Part shown: piece after piece, positions 27,546-37,965 of the stretch
Layout: every line of letters begins with the position of its first letter
Position numbering within the stretch: position 1 is the first letter of the stretch
The notes under the pieces: model-generated
Databases searched by the model: none
Seen by the model: only the letters and a program-made list of their open reading frames with translations
What the model was told of the DNA's origin: nothing
From: Undaria pinnatifida
Lineage: Eukaryota; Sar; Phaeophyceae; Laminariales; Alariaceae
Length of the DNA stretch: 64,000 bases
NCBI GenBank assembly: GCA_012845835.1
Contig: JABAKD010000030.1
Coordinates: 7,682,805-7,746,804, forward strand
Direction: 5' to 3'
Translations under genes and position numbers: made by a program

Positions 27546-27850
27546 ACCACGCTCCCCTCACCGGTTATACGACTTACAGGATGCACTTGACAAACTGATG
27601 CATTTCCTTCCACAGCTGTCAGCTTTTGTCCCCCTCAAAAACGGGTTTTATATAGTTTCCGCGCACGGACTGACTAACATCACCCTGATGACCCTGGTAC
27701 AAGCTACACTGTAGTTCCAAGGGGAGCCTAATGAGGACACACACCTAGTAACACGCGCGATCGAAGTATCACGCACGGCTTGCAAATATGAGTTTCGACA
27801 AAATCTTCGATCTCACAGCTGGAGTGTATTTTTACTTTTATAACATATAG
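27546..27850 (+). mobile_element. Non-autonomous element ending in a micro-ORF, MSFD subfamily, copy 3
   Basis: Same order of blocks as the copies at 10732 and 16175 (CTCACCGGTTAT, CCACAGCTGTCAG, GGGTTTTATA, GTTTCCGCGCAC). The micro-ORF at 27788-27850 reads MSFDKIFDLTAGVYFYFYNI then TAG; the leader in frame is ARLAN. A short deletion (CGCCGACCTATATCC) distinguishes it from copy 2. Confidence 0.7.
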
Positions 27851-28844
27851 TCTTTAGTCTAGACTATACCAGGTACGCCGCTGCTACACAGACCGACCAT
27901 ATTTTCCGGGATGTTTCGGACAATGGAATCAGCTGGTTCGGAACTCGGAACATTAGTAAATGGTTCTATCTGTGCGCATGATATTATTAGTATGTCGGCA
28001 AAGTCGTGTTTTATTCCCGTTCCCTGTCCCCTCGCGGTGAACGCCTCACAAGAAAACCAAACCGCCCGTTTTCGGATATGAGCATCGTTCGTTACACGTT
28101 TATTCCGAGCAAGGTTATAACCAAGAACAAACGCAGAGCAGAGAGTAGAGCCCACCAGCCCAGAGCTAGCCCAACAGAGCAAAGCACCGAACAGGAGCAC
28201 GCATGAGCGCAAGTTAATTACGAGGTCGTCGCTGGCACACCAAACTTGTCGGGGGGGGGTGAGGACCGAATACGGTGAGCCAAGCCATGGGAATTGGCCG
28301 CGGTTTTTGGGGTCAGATGATAATTTCGCCCTGCCAACACAAGACGGTAAATACCCTCCAGGGGGTAGTAGACTAAACCAACATATCTATACGTATGTGC
28401 GGTTCAGAAAACAGATAACCGGTACCGGCTAGCCGACATCCGGTAGTAGGTGCATGCGGAGCCTTTTCTCCATTCCAGAGCATGCGCGGCGCCACGTCTT
28501 CAAAGCCCGACGCGTCTTTTCCGGCCAGCTTGTTCTTGTCTTCTAATTGGTTGGCGTCTCTTGCCTATACCAGGTACGTATCATACGTTTCGACCGCTGA
28601 TTAGAGAGGTGTGGTGTGTCGCTAGTCGATCAACATTCGTCACGAGAAAAATATCGCACAACGAAGATGCCTTGTTTGCGAATACAGAATCACGTTGTAT
28701 CACACGTATTAGGCAGTATAGTTGGCAGTACAGTACGAGTGTCAGGTATACCAGGCGCCCCTCCGACAAGCACTGCACATGTGATACGTGTCTCGCCGCA
28801 ATTGTTACGAGAATGTGCGCTGACATTCCAAACGAATCCCCTAA
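27851..28844. other. No gene recognised
   Basis: Unstructured sequence with a few ATACCAGGTACG motifs (27868, 28568). No protein-like frame. Confidence 0.5.
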
Positions 28845-29055
28845 AAATCACGATTTGTGACATAATTTTTATAATAATGTCATTTCGTAGAGTCACGACT
28901 CGTGGCAATTCGTGTCAAAAAGTCACGAATCGTGACATTTCACACCTGGACCACCGCCCGGGCGGGTGTTTTGTCTCCTACTCTGTATAGTCTATATACT
29001 TTGTCACGTTTTTGGTCGCAAATCGCGACAATGAGCACTATTCGTGACTTTTAGT
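28845..29055. repeat. Cluster of degenerate GTCACGAATCGTGAC palindromes
   Basis: Five to seven variants in 200 bp: ATCACGATTTGTGAC, GTCACGACTCGTGGC, GTCACGAATCGTGAC (perfect), GTCGCAAATCGCGAC and half-sites. The motif can form short stems or serve as a dyad binding site. A CT-rich/GC segment separates two groups. Confidence 0.6.
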
Positions 29056-29194
29056 TCAGGTGGAGATATTGTAAGACTAGGGGCTGTCGATTTGGGATTT
29101 TTAGTATCGGATCAGTTTCGTGCCGGTTCGAGCTTCTGGACTATTAGTGCGTACGACGTACCTAGTAGTACCTGCTTGGCGTTCTTGTTGGTAG

Positions 29195-29290
29195 ACTGCT
29201 GTGCGCTCTCGCTCGGGAGCTCACTCTTCGCGGAGGTCTTACGCACGAGTTCTCTTCTCGGAGGTCTCACGCATGAGTTCTCTGCTCGAC
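29195..29290 (+). repeat. Short tandem repeat
   Basis: Units with GGAGGTCT(T/C)ACGCA(C/T)GAGTTCTCT repeated about every 37 bp. Small, no further role visible. Confidence 0.5.
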
Positions 29291-29365
29291 TTGCCTCTAC
29301 CCTGTGGTTGGGAGACGTAATACAATGACTTGAAACTACCCAGCTTGGAGCTAACAAACAGGGGC

Positions 29366-30325
29366 TGTTACAGACAGGCCACCCTTTGCAGGTCGCTCTG
29401 CTATTAAAAGGCAGGTTCCACGTTGGTCACTCACTTGTACTAAATAAGCTCTTGCATTATTAATAGTTCCACTCACGCCACGGACGAACTGAACGCGTTG
29501 CTAATCCGCTAATCCGCTCAGCACAAAAAAGCATCATCCCTTTTTCCTTCGTATACGCACATGCCTTCAAAGGCATGTGAAACCCATTTATATCCAGCCG
29601 CCGGGTATCTAGATCTCACGCATTCTTAGGCTTTCAGGCCAATAACATAACACTAGCCCACCCTGATGAGCCGTATATGCAAAAGTATGGAAGATTCGGG
29701 GAAGCACCGGTTCCACGGACTAGAACATGACTCGAAGATGCGGCTCTTCAAAACCTACTCCCACACCTCCACCCTGCGAGGCTATGAAGCCTCAGGGAAA
29801 ATGCTACAGCAGAAAACCACAAACGAAGAACGGAAGACGGGAAAAAGGGTACAGAACACTCCAGCGAATGGCGAGATCGACAGGCGCGAGAGCTATCACT
29901 TCCGCAGATTAGCGAAAGACATGTGAAAACTCTTTTTTTTATATTTTCAGTATATATATCTTACGCCTTCTTAGGCTTCCAGAGCAATACTATAGACTAG
30001 TAAGATGTCCTGCCGATGGCGCTATGTATAACAAGATTAAGGGGTTGTTACAGACACAGGCCACCCTTAGCAGATTTCTCTACTAGGCAGGTTCTACATT
30101 AGTCACTCACTTGTACTAGATAAGCTCTTGCATTAGTTCCACACGCGCCACGGACGAACTGAATAGCGTTCAATTCCGCGAGGTAAAAGCATCATCCCCT
30201 TTTTCCTATACTCACATGCCTTTGAAGGCGTGTGAAACTCTTTTATATCCAGCCGTATCCCATATCTTACGCCTTGTTAGGCTCCCAGGGGAATACCATA
30301 ACAATACCATAACAATACCATAACA
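29366..30325 (+). mobile_element. Short LTR-type element (TRIM-like), element A
   Basis: Two direct terminal repeats of about 280 bp (29366-29652 and 30046-30325) both start TGTTACAGACA and end CATAACA. They share TCACTCACTTGTACTA, GCCACGGACGAACTGAA, AAGCATCATCCC and a CACATGCCTT hairpin (TTCAAAGGCATGTG in the first). The 393-bp interior is too short for retrotransposon enzymes. It has an 86-codon ORF (29666-29926) containing SGKHRFHGLEHDSKMRLF, whose relatives occur in element B and at 34480-34630. The right LTR ends in three CCATAACAATA-type tandem units. No target duplication is evident. Confidence 0.65.
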
Positions 30326-30655
30326 GAGAGCAGTGAAAATACAATAAATAAATGAAGAAGTGTTAAGAGGTGATGATCCCGTCGGGGATGCACGGTGGTC
30401 GGTGTTGGGAAGCATTCTCCTCGTGAGTTCCGGTGTCTGTTGTTATCTCTCGTTAGGCTCACTGCCTAAGCAAGGCTTCATTGTTACTCTAAAACAACGC
30501 CAAAATAAAAGACAAACAGAGCAGAGCGGGGCAGTGACCGATGTGGGGAGTCCTGCCTGGACAAACGTCACTTACATTCTTGCCCATCCACGATGGCCTT
30601 GGTGCGACCGTGACATCTAATATCACCTGGTTTCGCCCCAACCATGACATGGTTT

Positions 30656-30717
30656 TGTTTGTTACGTAGTACTACCCACTGAGCTACGAAGTCGCGGGTA
30701 GTGCTATATAACCAACA
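30656..30717. mobile_element. 62-bp inverted-repeat element inside the left LTR of element B
   Basis: Absent from the right LTR, which reads straight from CATGACATGG into TTTCACG. Flanked by the 5-bp duplication GGTTT (30651-30655 and 30718-30722). Ends are TGTTTGTTACGTAGTACTACCC and, reverse-complemented, TGTTGGTTATATAGCAC, the same termini as the elements at 25095 and 40784. Much too short to be autonomous. Confidence 0.8.
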
Positions 30718-30808
30718 GGTTTCACGTCGAATCTATAGATTATCAATCTAGGGAGGGCACTCCATAACATTAGGCCACCCTGAATACATAGCCGCAGATG
30801 CAGATCAA

Positions 30809-31090
30809 ATGGCAATCAAAGGATGTCGACAAAACATCCAGAAATTGGAAAGGGGATCGAAGATGCGGCTATTCGAAACAAACGGAGATGAGGCTATAGA
30901 TTCCCCCACATCTCGTAATAATGAGGCTAAGACGCCTCATTGCAAAAGATGCAACCCTGTGGTGGAGCTCACAACCGTGGGAGCTCGGGGACAGGTGTGT
31001 ACCTACGATATATCAGTAACAATCGGCCTACGAAAACACGAAGAGCGAGGCCACTGTGCGCCAGGATACGAAGGGAAACAAGAGAAATAA
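30809..31090 (+). CDS. Short ORF of element B with a C2H2-like motif
   Basis: 93 codons. N-terminal part (RGSKMRLFE) resembles the ORF of element A. The C-terminal half has HCKRCN, then 24-26 residues, then LRKHEERGHC, a plausible zinc-binding finger of the nucleic-acid-binding type. Similar fingers occur in gag-like and retroelement proteins, but this assignment rests on spacing alone. ATG chosen as the first in frame. The stop is followed by a second, frame-shifted basic ORF. Confidence 0.3.
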   Translation: MAIKGCRQNIQKLERGSKMRLFETNGDEAIDSPTSRNNEAKTPHCKRCNPVVELTTVGARGQVCTYDISVTIGLRKHEERGHCAPGYEGKQEK

Positions 31091-31765
31091 ATAAACGCGG
31101 AATCAATGTCAGGAGGGAAGAAAGGAACACGTGACACGCTGTGAAGGCCAGACATATTTAGGGCCTGAAGTGCGTGGCCGAAGGGGCGGGAGGTCGGGCC
31201 ATTTGCCGAAGGACAAGAGGGAAAGCAAGGAACACTGCCTAAAAGAACGCCAGGGTCCGCAATGTTGGACCTGGAAGAAGGCTGACATGGGACTATCGGC
31301 AAAAAAAAAAGATGAAGAAGCCAAACCAGAAAGATTGCCTTCGGGAGACGAGGGCACAAGAAGAGCCGGAAGGATTCACACAAGCCCAAAGTCGACGCTG
31401 TCCTGCCGACGACGCCATATTGTAAAGAGGTGATCCTGTGGGGAATGCAGGGTGGTCGGTGTAGAGAGTCATTCTCCTCTTGGGTTTCGGTGTCTTTGTT
31501 TATCTCTCGTTGGGCTCGCTGCCTAGGACAAGGCTTTCATTATGACTCTAATAAACCGCTAAAAGACAAACAGAGCAGAGCAGGGCAGTGAGCGATGTGA
31601 GAAGTCCTGCCTGGACCACCGTCACTTGCATTCTTGCTCATCCATGATGTCCTTGATGTAAACATGACATCTAATATCACCTGCTTTCACCCCAACCATG
31701 ACATGGTTTCACGTCGAATCGATAGACTATCCATCTACCAAGCCTCGGGTACTCCATAACAGAAG

Positions 31766-32600
31766 ACGAGAGAGATGCCTTATTGATAGTAGAGGAGGTG
31801 GGCGTAGCCTGCCTCTGTCAACTCGGCAAGATGCACACTCTAGACGACACGAGCTGTACCGTGCGGGTCATTTCTGTTTGTGTGGGACCTTCCCACAACA
31901 ATGGTCTTAATATTCCTTGATGCTTGCCTGTGGATATTGGATACGTTGGTCGTTGGCGTTGGTTGACCGGTACTGCTGTGGTTGATTAATGCATGCTCGT
32001 GGCAAGTCAGCTATACCTTGCATGACACTAGTGCTCTCCCTCCCTGTTACTTTCTAATAAGCACGAAAAAAACGACGTCCTGACGAAGACCAGGCCATGC
32101 TGTCCATCGGAGAGCGAGCGTGGGCTCTAAAAATATTGTCACGTATTACACATAACGCGCGCTACGATAGACGTATGATAGCACTTTTCGGCCGTTATCT
32201 GTGTGGATGACGGAGCTCCTTAGCCTACAATCGTCGGGATTGTATCTGCTTTCTGGAAATGTGTTTCGTTTGTATACCTACCGTGGCCCACGGGATTGTT
32301 CATATGGAACATTTTTAAGTTTGTCGAAATCAAAGTTTTTGGGTGAAGTATTCTTGGGTAGTATAGGGTATTTTTTGGTATTGATTGAATACTACAAAGC
32401 TCCTCAAGTGAGGAGCATCAAACCCCAAAACGGCACACCTCGACCGTAGCATGCGCCACATGCACTATATACAGTACGTATACTGCAACCAAGTCGAGTA
32501 AGTCGACTGTGCTACTGTGATAGTGATGGGTATCGAAAAAGGAGGAAAAAAACGATACCGACAAACGAAAAATCAGATCGACATTACCATTTCGACAGCA
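31766..32600. other. No gene recognised
   Basis: Unstructured, no protein-like frame and no repeat recognised. Confidence 0.45.
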
Positions 32601-32668
32601 GCCGATGCGTCGGAATTTGTTTTTCGCCGGACAGCTCATGGTCTTCCCGGCCTACATCATCCAGATTA

Positions 32669-33187
32669 GTGTATTGGGACGTATGTATAGACGTCGTCGT
32701 GAGGGGGACTTCGCGACGCTGCGAACGGGAAGTGCACCTGGACAAGCCCATCCTGTTGGACGTCACTCACGCAGACTCGCAAGCGCAGGTACACTTGCGA
32801 CGAGGAAGCGTTGACCACGAAGGATCAGCTGCTTCTACCTCCGAGGCCGGCAAGCGCCAACACTACGCTCGTCTAGGGCGTGTGTCGTTCGATGAACGAA
32901 GCCGAAAACTTGACGCTTTGGCGGTGTAAAGCTTTGGGTGCCTCGGGGTGGAAAGTAGCAAATTCATCGGTCAGGTGGCTGCGAGTGTCGAGGGAGGTGC
33001 TGACGGAGGATCAATGCCGAAGAAGGGAGTGGTGAAGGAATGCCTGCTGAAAATCGTCTCGGTGACCGCACAACTGATCATTTCGCGAAGGGTATCCCGC
33101 TTCAAGCTCCAGTTTACGGATCGCCAGGAAGCAACAATGAGACGGAAGGGCGGGGGGGGGGAACGTAGTCATTTTTGCTTGCCTTAG
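32669..33187 (+). pseudogene. C-terminal remnant of a non-LTR retrotransposon ORF, with an in-frame stop
   Basis: One frame runs through VHLDKPILLDVTHADSQAQ, then RQHYARLG, DALAV, stop, SFGCLGVESSKFIGQVA and IISRRVSRFKLQ. The order (basic/aliphatic ILLDVT, a K/R-x-x-x-YA block, (V/A)xSFGxLG, then an RRVS-like end) matches the region C-terminal to the reverse transcriptase in many LINE proteins. A TAA at 32927-32929 interrupts it, where a Glu codon (AVE-SFG) would be expected. No RT palm motif (YADD) or endonuclease is seen upstream, so only the 3' end survives, as usual for 5'-truncated LINE copies. Confidence 0.55.
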
Positions 33188-34162
33188 TCATTTGACCATT
33201 GACCACGCATCCCTTTCGAGACGGAGCATCGTTCCTACACCTGATGGGGACACCTCCAACATTTGGGCGCTCATTACACTTCTTCCATGTATCACAGACG
33301 GCAGGGGGGGGGCGACAGACCCACACCCATTGCGTGTAGATGGACCCTGCATGCGGCTTAAGATTTCAAGAGTAGAAGGTAGATGAAACTATTCTGAGAT
33401 AGAAGGGTGGATCAAGAGCAGCAGGTGGGTGATATCGTTGATATGCCGGAAGTAGACACAAAAGAGAGTAAGACCTGGTGCATATTTTCCTTTCTGGGCC
33501 CCCCTTGGGCCTTTTCTTTCGTCTGGGAATGTTTGCAAGCAATCGAAATTTGAAGCTCGTGCTGCACGTTGTCGGATGACAAATGAACACGAATAGGTCA
33601 TCATGCATGGACGATAACGGGGAAACCAGTATGAATCTCACAGATCGTACCATATCAGACTGCGATCGACGTGCTTACTGATATCGGATTGCCCTGGAAG
33701 GCCGGACACCTGTACCCACCAAGAAGAAGCCTTATAGCACACCCACCCCCCCTGAAAACGGCGGGATGCTTTTCAAACACATATCGACAGCCAGCCGAAT
33801 CAAGTACACGGGGTCGATCGTGTCAAAACCAAGCGGTTCCAAATTCCGGGTTTTGTGGTTGGGGGGGTTCTCGTATCATCTCCTTGTGATGTTTCATGGA
33901 CTTTTAGATCGGGTCCAGGCGGGTGTTTTTCTTCATTTTTCGTCCTACCGATCCCTCCCGGTCCATTTGCCGTGGTCAGAGTATATTGTGGCCGCTCAAA
34001 CTGCGGCGCAGAACCGTTCTGTGTCCTTTCTCTTTTCGCTTTGTTTTTCGTGCCTGCCGACCCCCCCCCGTTCATGGCCGGGGGCGGGTTTATAATGTAA
34101 CTGCTGTGGGGGGCACACTGTATCCCCTGCCATGTATCCCTGTTGAGTAGGCCCTCCTTGTT
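33188..34162. other. No gene recognised
   Basis: G and C homopolymer runs near 33149, 33305, 33860 and 34060. Frames are not protein-like. Confidence 0.45.
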
Positions 34163-34368
34163 GATCACTTGTACAGGCTGGCTATGAATAGAAGAACGGT
34201 TGTTTGTTATCCACCTCAAGCCGTACGATAAGACCTAACAAGGCGGTTTGATACGTTATCTTGTTGCTCACTTGTACAGGCTGACTATGAATAGAAAAAC
34301 GGCTGTTTGTTGTCCACCTCAAGCCGTACGATGAGACCTAACAAGGCGGTTTGATACGCTATCGTCCG
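34163..34368 (+). repeat. 103-bp tandem duplication
   Basis: CACTTGTACAGGCTG starts at 34166 and again at 34269. The two copies differ at a few positions only and contain TCAAGCCGTACGAT and CCTAACAAGGCGG. It lies just upstream of a fragment related to the short LTR elements and could be their terminal repeat remnant. Confidence 0.8.
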
Positions 34369-34469
34369 CCCCCTGTTTCCTATCGAACAAGGCTCCCCAA
34401 GCAACACGCATCCGTTGCCGTACCTTACTCCTATGGCCGCTTTACCGGGAATCAAGGGCAATAGCTTAA

Positions 34470-34745
34470 ACATGAATGAATGCACCCTAACAAGCCGGAA
34501 ATGCAGAAACACTGGAGATTCAGGGAAACACCGGTTCCACGAACTGCCAATAGAACATGAGCCGAAGACGCGACTCCTCACGACCCACTCCTATACCTTC
34601 AAGCGGCGAGGCTACGGAGCCTCCGAATGAACTGCCAAGAAGAAGGGAAGCGTAGGGCAGTGTGAAGGGGTGCTAAAGGGATGCAGGGTAGCCGCTGCTG
34701 GGTAAGAGCTATCCTCGCCGTTCGTTGTATCTCGTTCATATCCAG
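34470..34745 (+). mobile_element. Fragment of the short LTR-type element family, element C
   Basis: Interior sequence with SGKHRFHELP-encoding text and a GAGGCTACGGAGCCTC stem matches the interior of element A (which has GAGGCTATGAAGCCTC). At 34661 TGTGAAGGGGTGC starts sequence like the left end of the element B LTR (GGGATGCAGGG, TATCTCGTT), which fades out near 34745. Truncated, no coding capacity. Confidence 0.55.
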
Positions 34746-35194
34746 GTACGTAGGTCAGCTCCATCAGCAAAAGCAAGGCAGTGGGAGTTGAGGGGATGTT
34801 CGAGGTACGTCTGGAACATCCATTATATTCCCGTACGCATGTCAGAAACGTCGCATCACATGATCTACGAACCCATGACACGAATGACCTACATCCATAT
34901 ATATATATTTATAGCTACGAATATGTATGCCGTATGGGACTCCATAGCAGAAGGCCTATCCGCAAGGAGCCGGAGGATATTGAACAACGAAAGCCACCGC
35001 CACATCACCAGCAAGGGGAGGGGGCGAGGCGCGAATGCGTCGACCAACACGGAGGGGGAAAGCATGTTACTGTTGTATCGTCTCCCTTGAAGATGGAAAC
35101 TTATTTCTGTCTTGAATCTGCTTGAAGCAAGGATGTCACCCCGACTCTACACCTATGGAAAACACATTTCCAGCCAGAGGGGGCGGGACGAAGA

Positions 35195-35345
35195 CCTATT
35201 AATAGTACCTGGAATACAGTGGCAAAGGACAAAGCCCGCAGGGATTTCATTGTAGTCCCGAGTAATCGCCCTTCCTGCACAATGCGCGCACGGGTCCGAG
35301 CAGCGGCAGAAGCCACGCACGCCGCAGCGGACGCAGTAACACGGT
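35195..35345 (-). pseudogene. Cysteine-rich zinc-binding-like fragment
   Basis: The minus-strand frame reads CYCVRCGVRGFCRCSDPCAH then CAG, followed by GFVLCHC, giving CxC-x2-C-x5-C-x-C-x3-C-x2-C spacing. Such dense Cys clusters coordinate zinc, and CxC-type clusters accompany some transposases, but the family cannot be fixed. The frame has no clear start and is only about 100 codons. Possibly an exon or element fragment. Confidence 0.25.
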
Positions 35346-36027
35346 GGAAGATTTGAAGTGCGGCCGATAGCACACAATAAAAAACAACGATTGGGCTTTG
35401 CAAACGCCCGACAGCGATGAAGCATAACTATGATGGCGTTTCGGTAGAACAACGTGCAACCCGAACGATGTTAGTAATTGCATCGTCGGATGGCAAATGT
35501 ATTATAGTATAATATGAATAGTAACTATGTAGAGGGAAGCAGGTGCAGGTGCACAATCAAATGAGTACACACAGCGAAGGAGACACGGGGAAGGATAATG
35601 GATTGGGTGAGAGGGGTGGTATTCGGTGCAATGCGTCAGCTTTTGCGTTTGGAGTGAAATAGATGCACTGCACATTGCCGGAAGGCAAAAATTCTCTGTA
35701 ACGCTCGAAAAAGCGGAACGCGAGCGAGAGAATGCGATTATTCCGTGCCACTGCTTCCGGTGCCTGTGTGCTATGACTGGGGAAGGGAGACCGACTAACT
35801 CGTTGCTGGTCAGCCTATTCGGTAGGTTCCTGAGGTTGTTCATGTGTGTTCGTTGCTTAGAGGCACGAGAAAAGTCGTTTTATTTAGATCACGTGCCAGG
35901 TGAATACCAAACCCAGATGGGCGACCAAACGTCCACCTATTAATCGTTTTCCCCTCATAAGAAATGGTCGGAATAGGGGAGAGTCTGATCGTTACCGCCC
36001 TACGTTTTCCAAGTCAACTCGCTTGTG
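35346..36027. other. No gene recognised
   Basis: A 105-codon plus-strand frame (35626-35943) has no recognisable domain and the antisense frame is also open. Nothing else. Confidence 0.4.
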
Positions 36028-36170
36028 TTTTTTTTACGGTCGGTGACTTTCTGAACGAGCCGTGGACACAGGTGTCTTCCGTTCTCTCCTGGGTTCAGCG
36101 TTCCCACTTATCGTCGGTTTTTATTTTTTTTTCTGATAAAACTCGGTCTCTCGCGTTTTCAGTGACGGAA
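36028..36170 (-). mobile_element. Worn 3' part of the tRNA-derived SINE, copy 4
   Basis: GAGCCGTGGACACAGGTGTC after a T-run corresponds to AAGCCGTGGTCACAGGTGTC in the 12539 copy, followed by TCCCACT and CTCGCG-type blocks in the same order. The tRNA-like head is not recognisable. It is clearly older than the other copies. Confidence 0.6.
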
Positions 36171-36674
36171 GTTAGACTCAGGTAAAGTGTCTTTTGTTTT
36201 TCACGGGCATTCGACAAATCCCACTTTTTCCGGCATCAGAAGCGCAGCAGTATATGAAGGTAGCCCACCAACTAATTCCATTTATCCTGCCGTATACCAA
36301 TCCGGACAGAAATAGTGTAAGATTTTGTTTTTTGTATTCATACTCCTATACCCCAACGCACCTTACGTTACCATCCAGAGTGGTATGCATTACCTGGTAT
36401 ATAACGGCGAAGTAACTCCTCTTTTAAGGGAATATGCGGACGGTGTTGCTCGTGATCTAGCTCTTCGCTAGAGTCGGTGAACTCTTTTCACGCGTATCTG
36501 CCTGTACGTGCCGTCCGTGTGTCCCACCCGACGAGCAACATGCCATTTTCGTATGGGCAAGCAGGAGATTGACTCGTATAACCGTGAACATACCGTGACA
36601 ACATCCATCTACGTATTTATAGAAGTAACCCCCTCTGATGGTACCTGTCTCCGCCCTGTCTATCGATCGTGTCA
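36171..36674. other. No gene recognised
   Basis: Unstructured sequence leading into the G-rich arrays. An ATTACCTGGTATATAAC motif lies at 36388. Confidence 0.4.
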
Positions 36675-37796
36675 GGACGGGGGGGGGAGGGGGGGGGGGA
36701 GGGGGGGGGGGGGGGGGGGGGGGCGTGGTGCAGCCGCTGGTCAGCGGAAACCGTGGGCGGGGGTGGGGGGGGGCATCTAGAATTCCAAGGGAGGGGGGCT
36801 TCGGAGGGTGATGGGCACTGTCGCTGCTTAGTGGGCTGCTAGAGTGCGGGAGCGGGGTGGGGCTGCTGGCGAGTTGCCGTATTGGAGGGAGCTGGCGGGG
36901 ACCGGGGGGGGGGAGGCAAAAGGAAGGGAGGTGCGCGGGGATCGCGAGGGGAATAGTCGGTACAGTTGCTTGGCAAGCTTCTGGGGGCCGAGAGAGCGTT
37001 GGAGCTGCCTGGCAAGCTGCTTGAGGGTGGGAGGGCAGGGGGGCTGCTTGTTTCGCTGTTGAAGGGTTGGTGCCAGGGGGCAGCTGACATCGGAAATGGG
37101 GGGGGGGGTGGGCGTTGGCGCTGTGTAGCGAAATGATGGGGAGAGGGAGGGCGTTAGTCTGATTGGCGAGCTTCTGGAGGGCGGGTGGGCAGGTGAGTTG
37201 GTTCTTTGGGGTTTGAAGGGCGGGAGTCGGGAGTGTGAGTGGGATCAGGACGGAGGTAACACGGCGGAATGTGGGTGTTGGAGCTGTTTGGCGAGCTGCT
37301 GCAGGGTATCAGTCTGAGGGACAGAGTAATAGAGGAGTTTGGTCGTTGAACCTGCTCGGCGAGCCACTGGAGGGAGGGAGGGAGGGCACGCTGCTTGTTT
37401 CGCTTTTAGAAGTTAGCTGTCGGGGGGGCGGGTGATATCAGAACGGAGGGGGGGAAATCGCTGGGAGTTTTGGCTTTGGAGCAGTTTGACGAGCTTTCGA
37501 AGAGCGGGGGCGTTAGACCTGCGAGCTGCTGGAAGGCGGGAATGCAGGTAATACATTTTTGTTTCGCTTTTGGAGAGCGTGAGTTCCGGGAGGCGGTGGG
37601 TCGGGACGTCGGGGCGGAGTAATTGGGTTGTGTTTGGGCATTGCAGATGTTTGGCGGGTGTTTGGAGGGCGGGAGGGCGTTGGAGCTGCTTGGCAAGAAG
37701 CTGGGGGGCAAGAGGACAAGTAAGCTGATTGTTTCGCTGTTGGAGGTCGAAGTCGGGGGGGCGGGTGGGATTAGGATGGGGAAAAGGGGAGTGTAC

Positions 37797-37965
37797 TTAT
37801 TTCATGCATAGCGACAGTCGTGCGACCATAGACCCTCGCTTTCCTACAATGCGGGACGGAGCACGTCGGGGTTTCACCGACCAGGCAGGCATCACCAAGC
37901 GCGGAGGGCCGCAAGGTCGGTTATTCGCATGAAAGATGAGCTACGTCCTACCAAGAACCACTTTT
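37797..37965 (+). repeat. Non-satellite spacer in satellite 1, copy 1
   Basis: Shares with 39303-39475 the sequences CATAGACCCTCGC, TACAATGCGGGACGGAGCA and TACCAAGAA-type end, at clearly lower identity than a recent duplication. Followed by 365 bp of other unique sequence before the satellite resumes near 38325. Confidence 0.65.

Larger units (their letters stand above)
30361..31761 (+). mobile_element. Short LTR-type element (TRIM-like), element B
   Basis: Direct terminal repeats 30361-30769 (409 bp) and 31421-31761 (341 bp) start TGTTAAGAGG or TGTAAAGAGG and end CTCCATAACA. The flanks carry a 4-bp duplication GAAG (30357-30360 and 31762-31765), typical of LTR retroelement integration. The length difference is almost wholly explained by a 62-bp element plus 5-bp duplication inside the left LTR. 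The 651-bp interior has a 93-codon ORF (30809-31090) with PHCKRCN then GLRKHEERGH, a CxxC-H(x4)H arrangement, and a second basic frame (31131-31433). No RT, integrase or protease, so it would depend on enzymes in trans. Confidence 0.72.

Noticed and set aside
28006-28206. 66-codon frame with basic text
   Set aside because: No domain, no neighbouring exon, and a length expected by chance.
29654-29700. CTGATGAG followed by a short stem, hammerhead-ribozyme-like
   Set aside because: The core continues GGAAGA instead of the required GAAA and no closing stem is found.
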